From an uncultured Bacteroides sp. (GTDB lineage Bacteria > Bacteroidota > Bacteroidia > Bacteroidales > Bacteroidaceae): 38,495 nucleotides of DNA. Positions 34,521-38,495 of the stretch are shown piece after piece (within the stretch, counting starts at the first letter, position 1; each line of letters begins with the position of its first letter). A model generated the notes under the pieces. The model worked only from the letters and a program-made list of their open reading frames with translations. It did not search any database and was not told the DNA's origin. Both the position numbers and the translations under genes were made by a program. The DNA is taken from contig CASDXF010000033.1 in NCBI GenBank assembly GCA_949285075.1, forward strand, positions 1-38,495, in the 5' to 3' direction.

Positions 34521-35314
34521 AGCGCGCCCCCTCCTTCGTCGGCGTTATCCTTATCGTCGGAAGCGAACAGCGAAGTGGCCGCGATGAGCAGCAGCATAAT
34601 CAGGGAGAGAGCCGCCCCGTAGTTCCACATACTGTTGTTGATGTTTTCTTGAATAGTCGTGCCGAACAGCTTGATGTTGTTCATCGTCAGCAGCTCGGCG
34701 ATGGCGAAGGTGGAGATGGTGGGCATGAACACCATCATCACGCCGCTCATCACTCCGGGCATGGAGAGGGGAAGCACGGCTTTCAGGAATACCTGAAGCG
34801 GATTGGCCCCCAAGTCCTGAGCGGCTTCGATGTAGCTCCGGTCCATTTTCCGTAACGTATTATAAATAGGATATATCATGAAGGGAATGAAGTTGTAGAC
34901 CATGCCGAATATTAACGCCCCCTCGCCCAAAGGGATGCTGAGGAAGTCGAACAAGGTGACCGTAGCCAACGTGCGTACTAAGATATTGACCCACATGGGC
35001 AGGATGAAGAGCACCACCATCGTTCGCGAGCGGTTCAGCCCGCTGTGGCTCAGTATCCAAGCCGCAGGATAGCCCAACAGAAGGCAGAGCAGGGTGGTGA
35101 TGATGGCTATGCCTATCGAATAGACGAAGGTATTGACGGCCTCCGGATGCTCGAAGAACTTCCGGAAGTTGTCTAAAGTCAGGCGGCCGGCCTCGTCGGT
35201 GAAGGCGTACACCGCAATGAGCAGCAGGGGGATAATCACGAAGACTACCGAGAAGATGGCATAAGGGAGAGTCCAGCTCTTACGCGACGAGAAAAAGAAC
35301 AGAAACCTTTTCAC
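34514..35314 (-). CDS. potB: Spermidine/putrescine ABC transporter permease PotB
   Basis: A 266-residue permease with six predicted helices. 'WTLPYAIFSVVFVIIPLLLIAVYAFTD' region near 14-40 is the first helix of PotB, and the EAA loop reads 'IEAAQDLGANPLQVFLKAVLPLSMPG' region near 160-185. It pairs with PotC to form the channel. The gene follows potA by 21 bases. Confidence 0.95.
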   Translation of the reverse strand: MKRFLFFFSSRKSWTLPYAIFSVVFVIIPLLLIAVYAFTDEAGRLTLDNFRKFFEHPEAVNTFVYSIGIAIITTLLCLLLGYPAAWILSHSGLNRSRTMVVLFILPMWVNILVRTLATVTLFDFLSIPLGEGALIFGMVYNFIPFMIYPIYNTLRKMDRSYIEAAQDLGANPLQVFLKAVLPLSMPGVMSGVMMVFMPTISTFAIAELLTMNNIKLFGTTIQENINNSMWNYGAALSLIMLLLIAATSLFASDDKDNADEGGGALW

Positions 35315-35335
35315 TTCCTTATCTTGATTAACGGG

Positions 35336-36715
35336 TTAGCGGGGAATCAGGCGGATAGCGTCTGGAGGGATGGCGATGCCTACCCGGTCGCCGTCGTCCC
35401 AAACATCGTCAGTGTCGACGAAAACATCCTCGTCCCAGTCGGAGAGAACGGTCAGGTGATAATGGTCGCCCTTGTAGAGGATAAACCTTACCTCCCCGGT
35501 CAGCGCACCGTCCTCCTCGTTGTCGAGCAGGATTACCCGGTCGAAGTCTACCTCTACCCTCACCTCGCCTCCGGCCTCCACGCCCTCGACGTGCGGGCAG
35601 GGGAAGACGCATCCCAAGAACTCCACGCGGCCGCCGTCTATCATCCGGCCCTCGAAGACGTTGCACACGCGCTCCTTCTTCATGATGTGTATGTCAAAGG
35701 GCTTGACCAGAAGGCCCACGCGGGTGCCGGGCTCGAAGGCGTGATAGTCCTGCACCACAAGCTCGTACCGCCCGCAGAGCACCGTCATCTCGTAGTGAAC
35801 GCCCTTGAAGATGGCGGTCTGCACCACGCCGGAGAGCTGCGCCATGTCCGAGAGGGGGAAGATGTAGAGGTCCTCGGGCCGTATGACCACGTCGACGGGG
35901 ACGTTCTCACCGAAGCCCTCGTCTACGCACTCGAAGTCACGGTCGCAGAAGCGGACGGCCTTGTCGCGCAGCATCGTGCCGTTGAGGATGTTGCTCTCTC
36001 CGATGAAGTCCGCCACGAAAGCGTTGACCGGCTCATTGTAGATGTCGGTGGGGGTGCCTATCTGCTGAATCCTTCCCTCGCTCATCACCACGATGGTGTC
36101 GCTCAGCGTCAGGGCCTCCTCTTGGTCGTGGGTGACGTAGACAAAGGTGATGCCGAGCCTCTTGTGCATCTCCTTCAGCTCCATCTGCATGTCCTTGCGC
36201 ATTTTGAGGTCAAGGGCGGCGAGCGGCTCGTCGAGCAGGAGCACCTCCGGCTCGTTGACTATGGCCCTTGCGATGGCCACGCGCTGCTGCTGCCCGCCAG
36301 ACAGCGAGTCCACGTCGCGGTATTCATAGTCGGTCATGCCCACCATCTTGAGGGCGGCCTTGACCCTTGTCTCCACCTCGCGCTTGGGGACTTTCTTCAG
36401 CTTGAGCCCGAAGGCCACGTTGTCGTAGACGTTGAGGTGGGGAAAGAGGGCGTATTTCTGGAACACGGTGTTTACCGGACGCTTGTGGGGAGGAGTGCGA
36501 GTAACGTCCTCTCCCGATATGCGTATGACTCCCTCGGAGGCGGTCTGAAAGCCGGCCACGAGGCGGAGCAGCGTGGTCTTGCCGCATCCCGAGGGGCCGA
36601 GTATCGTGACGAACTCGCCCTTCCTCACGCTAAGCGACACGTCGTCTAAAGCGGTCTTGTCGCCGAAACGCTTGGACACGCGACTTATCTCGATGATAGG
36701 AATCTCTTGGCTCAT
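35336..36715 (-). CDS. potA: Spermidine/putrescine ABC transporter ATPase PotA with extended C-terminus
   Basis: The ATPase that powers polyamine uptake, 459 residues from the ATG at 36715. The frame can be extended to a TTG at 36742, but that codon lies inside the -7 box, so the ATG is preferred. Motifs: Walker A 'GPSGCGKTT' near 37-45, Q-loop '[12 protein letters not shown]', signature '[15 protein letters not shown]' near 134-148, Walker B '[13 protein letters not shown]' and switch His in 'YVTHDQEEA'. The C-terminus is about 80 residues longer than E. coli PotA and contains two similar TOBE-like stretches ('[12 protein letters not shown]' and '[12 protein letters not shown]'). First gene of the pot operon. 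Confidence 0.95.
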   Translation of the reverse strand: MSQEIPIIEISRVSKRFGDKTALDDVSLSVRKGEFVTILGPSGCGKTTLLRLVAGFQTASEGVIRISGEDVTRTPPHKRPVNTVFQKYALFPHLNVYDNVAFGLKLKKVPKREVETRVKAALKMVGMTDYEYRDVDSLSGGQQQRVAIARAIVNEPEVLLLDEPLAALDLKMRKDMQMELKEMHKRLGITFVYVTHDQEEALTLSDTIVVMSEGRIQQIGTPTDIYNEPVNAFVADFIGESNILNGTMLRDKAVRFCDRDFECVDEGFGENVPVDVVIRPEDLYIFPLSDMAQLSGVVQTAIFKGVHYEMTVLCGRYELVVQDYHAFEPGTRVGLLVKPFDIHIMKKERVCNVFEGRMIDGGRVEFLGCVFPCPHVEGVEAGGEVRVEVDFDRVILLDNEEDGALTGEVRFILYKGDHYHLTVLSDWDEDVFVDTDDVWDDGDRVGIAIPPDAIRLIPR

Positions 36716-36739
36716 TGCTTCTCTCTGATTTTCGGGCTG

Positions 36740-36747
36740 CAAAGGTA
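36740..36747 (-). promoter_or_regulatory. -7 box of the potABCD operon
   Basis: TACCTTTG on the minus strand matches TAnnTTTG and lies 24 bases before the potA ATG at 36715. It covers the TTG that would otherwise be the longest-frame start. Confidence 0.65.
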
Positions 36748-36809
36748 CATATTTCCCCCGATTAATCTAATATAACAGATGTAATTCAGAGCCGTGAAGG
36801 GAAATAGCC

Positions 36810-36817
36810 TATCTTCG
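36810..36817 (+). promoter_or_regulatory. Possible -7 box for the thiol oxidoreductase gene
   Basis: TATCTTCG differs from TAnnTTTG at one base and lies 31 bases before the ATG at 36849. No clear -33 box. Confidence 0.4.
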
Positions 36818-36848
36818 CGGCCGAACATTATTTATATTCATTAAAAAC

Positions 36849-37955
36849 ATGAAAAAGTTTACTTACTCTGCCATCGTCGCTGCGGCGGCGATGAGCATAG
36901 CGGCCTGCGGAGGAGCTTCTAAAGGCGGCTACACCGTGACAGGAACCGTGGCGGGAGCGAATGACGGTGACACCGTCTATCTGGCTACGCAAACAACAAG
37001 AGGCATGGAAATGACGGATACCACCGTAATTAAGGATGGAAAGTTCACCTTCGAAGGCGTAGAGGACTCTACGGTCTACTACTACGCCACGGGCGTAGCG
37101 GACAAAAAGCCGTTTATGGTGGACTTCTTCCTCGAAGCGGGAAACATCACGCTTAAAGTGGAAGGAGAGCGCAGCTCGGCAAGCGGAACGCCGAACAACG
37201 ACGCTTATCAAGCCATCAAGGATGAACTGATAGCCTTCCACGAGAAGACGGAGGCCGTATACGAAAGCATAGGAGACAGCACGCTGACTGATGAGCAGAG
37301 GGAGGCTAAACTGAAAGAGGCCGAACAGTTCGAGAAGGAGTACGGCGAAATTGTACGCAATGGAGTGACCAAGAATATAGGAAATCCAGTGGGGATTTTC
37401 CTCTTTAAACAGACTTACTATAATAACTCGGCCAAAGAGAATGAGGAGCTGTTGGCTAAGATTCCGGCAAACTATCAGAACGACCCACAAATAATGGACA
37501 TCAAAAAACTGACAGAGAAACGGAAACTGACCGATGTGGGCACGAAGTTTACTGACTTCGAAATGCGCTCGCCCGAAGGAAAAACCGTGAAACTATCCGA
37601 CTACGCCGGCAAGGGAAAGGTGGTGCTCGTGGATTTCTGGGCAAGTTGGTGTGGACCATGCATGCGCGAAATGCCCAACATTATAGAGGCTTACGCACAG
37701 TTCAAAGACAAAGGGCTAGAGATAGTCGGCGTTTCTCTAGACCAAGACGAGAAGGCTTGGAAGGGAGCCATCGAAAAGATGAAGATGACGTGGCCGCAGA
37801 TGTCGGACCTCAAGTCTTGGAAGTGTGAGGGAGCACAACTGTACGCAGTGAATAGCATTCCCCACACAGTGCTGATAGACAAGCAGGGAACCATCATCGC
37901 ACGCGGCTTACACGGCGAGGAATTGAAGAGCAAAATCGAGGAGGCTTTGAAATAA
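36849..37955 (+). CDS. Lipoprotein thiol-disulfide oxidoreductase (DUF4369 plus TlpA-like thioredoxin domain)
   Basis: An envelope thioredoxin-like protein of 368 residues. A lipoprotein signal peptide ends at 'MSIAAC' with the lipidated Cys near 20. Residues about 26-110 form the DUF4369 beta domain common in Bacteroidales ('YTVTGTVAGANDGDTVYL'), a helical linker follows, and a redoxin/TlpA domain runs from about 233 to the end, with the active site 'ASWCGPCMRE' near 263-272 and the cis-Pro region 'SIPHTVLIDKQG'. It probably reduces disulfides or supports cytochrome maturation in the periplasm. It stands alone with a strong terminator after it. Confidence 0.94.
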   Translation: MKKFTYSAIVAAAAMSIAACGGASKGGYTVTGTVAGANDGDTVYLATQTTRGMEMTDTTVIKDGKFTFEGVEDSTVYYYATGVADKKPFMVDFFLEAGNITLKVEGERSSASGTPNNDAYQAIKDELIAFHEKTEAVYESIGDSTLTDEQREAKLKEAEQFEKEYGEIVRNGVTKNIGNPVGIFLFKQTYYNNSAKENEELLAKIPANYQNDPQIMDIKKLTEKRKLTDVGTKFTDFEMRSPEGKTVKLSDYAGKGKVVLVDFWASWCGPCMREMPNIIEAYAQFKDKGLEIVGVSLDQDEKAWKGAIEKMKMTWPQMSDLKSWKCEGAQLYAVNSIPHTVLIDKQGTIIARGLHGEELKSKIEEALK

Positions 37956-38015
37956 GAAGCTCTGTCTAGATTTTGCGTTTAAACCACAAGACGAACAATA
38001 AAAGTTCCTTATACC

Positions 38016-38056
38016 AAACGCTCCACGGAAACGAGACTTTTCCGTGGAGCGTTTTT
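38016..38056 (+). terminator. Strong intrinsic terminator after the thiol oxidoreductase gene
   Basis: AAACGCTCCACGGAAA (38016-38031) pairs perfectly with TTTCCGTGGAGCGTTT (38039-38054) around a seven-base loop, and the T-run continues to 38056. The rest of the 37956-38245 gap shows nothing else. Confidence 0.93.
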
Positions 38057-38245
38057 CGTTATCCCTTCTCTCCTACTCCTTCCACAAGGTCTCCAAATGG
38101 CCTTGTAAAGCATATTCAAGAATTAAAAGTGTAGTTTAAATTACGCATTCAAGTGACTTTGTCAGGTCTCTTTTAAGAACCTTCTCTTTTCTCGATTACG
38201 CCGTCAGAATAGCCCGATATCCTCTTTGCGGAACAGAATTAAGTC

Positions 38246-38494
38246 CTAGAGAAAATATTGTCCTTCTTCCTTCAATCTCTTGCGAAGAAAAGCCACGTCT
38301 ATCTTGTGGGCGTCGCAACCAGACTGCTTCATGGCGTGCACGGCGGCCATGCCCGCGGCCTCGCCCGTCACCAAGCAAGGAGGCATCACGCGCAGACTGC
38401 CGAAGGCCTCCTCGTCCGTGGAGATGCACCGTCCGGCGGTGAGCAGGTTCGAAAGGCCCTTAGGCGTGAGGCAGCGGTAGGGTATCCCGTGCGA
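38246..38494 (-). CDS. FAD-dependent oxidoreductase, C-terminal end (truncated by window edge)
   Basis: On the minus strand a frame enters from the right edge and stops with TAG at 38246-38248, giving 82 residues. It reads 'GIPYRCLTPKGLSNLLTAGR' then 'CISTDEEAFGSLRVMPPC' and 'VTGEAAGMAAVHAMKQ', the FAD-binding C-terminus of the FAD-dependent oxidoreductase family common in Bacteroidales saccharolytic regions. The catalytic part is outside the window, so the substrate is unknown. Confidence 0.82.
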   Translation of the reverse strand, partial: SHGIPYRCLTPKGLSNLLTAGRCISTDEEAFGSLRVMPPCLVTGEAAGMAAVHAMKQSGCDAHKIDVAFLRKRLKEEGQYFL

Positions 38495-38495
38495 C

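Noticed and set aside
35324-36649. A 441-codon plus-strand frame antisense to potA
   Set aside because: It is a GC-bias shadow of potA, whose motifs are all intact on the minus strand.

Overview
The window looks like a chromosomal segment of a gut Bacteroidales bacterium, most likely Parabacteroides or a close Bacteroides relative. The grounds are gene content (UpxY/UpxZ-controlled polysaccharide locus, nspC, a potABCD operon with C-terminally anchored PotD, a DUF4369-type thiol oxidoreductase) and repeated promoters of the Bacteroidetes type (TTTG, 19-21 bases, TAnnTTTG). The genus is an inference; no 16S gene is present.

Layout. 1-4.9 kb: the 3' end of ugd, a long intergenic region with hairpins and a four-palindrome array, fhs on the minus strand, then an aminotransferase and a YqgE-family gene on the plus strand. 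4.9-6.5 kb: a minus-strand recR operon (recR, small membrane protein, GNAT acetyltransferase). 6.9-7.6 kb: a six-tRNA operon (three Gly-GCC, two Leu-CAG, one Leu-GAG) made partly by tandem duplication. 7.7-12.6 kb: a minus-strand operon with a DivIC/FtsB-like gene, a membrane protein, a UvrD/PcrA helicase, a glycine-zipper lipoprotein and nspC.

13.1-31 kb: a Wzx/Wzy-type surface polysaccharide locus on the minus strand. In transcription order: upxY, upxZ, a WecA-like initiating transferase, Wzx flippase, pyruvyl transferase, an iron-sulfur F420-dehydrogenase-like protein, wecB, an HU-like DUF4469 gene, an EpsG-like polymerase, three glycosyltransferases (one split by a frameshift), Wzz and Wza. 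It is preceded by a promoter segment flanked by 27-bp inverted repeats and by a tyrosine recombinase gene. In this assembly the only strong promoter in the segment points away from the polysaccharide genes, so the locus is captured in the apparent OFF orientation. The HU-like gene sits inside the locus with a 23-bp tandem repeat array upstream and its own intrinsic terminator downstream.

31-38.5 kb: an AlkD-like DNA repair gene, an orphan XRE regulator, the potABCD polyamine/spermidine import operon, a secreted thiol-disulfide oxidoreductase and the 3' end of an FAD-dependent oxidoreductase.

An unusual theme is short-period repeat arrays: 21 bp x 4 (680-757), 22 bp x 4 (12881-12968), 23 bp x about 8.6 (22171-22368) and 22 bp x 4 (31010-31095). 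A dispersed repeat also occurs both next to the tRNA operon and inside the polysaccharide locus.
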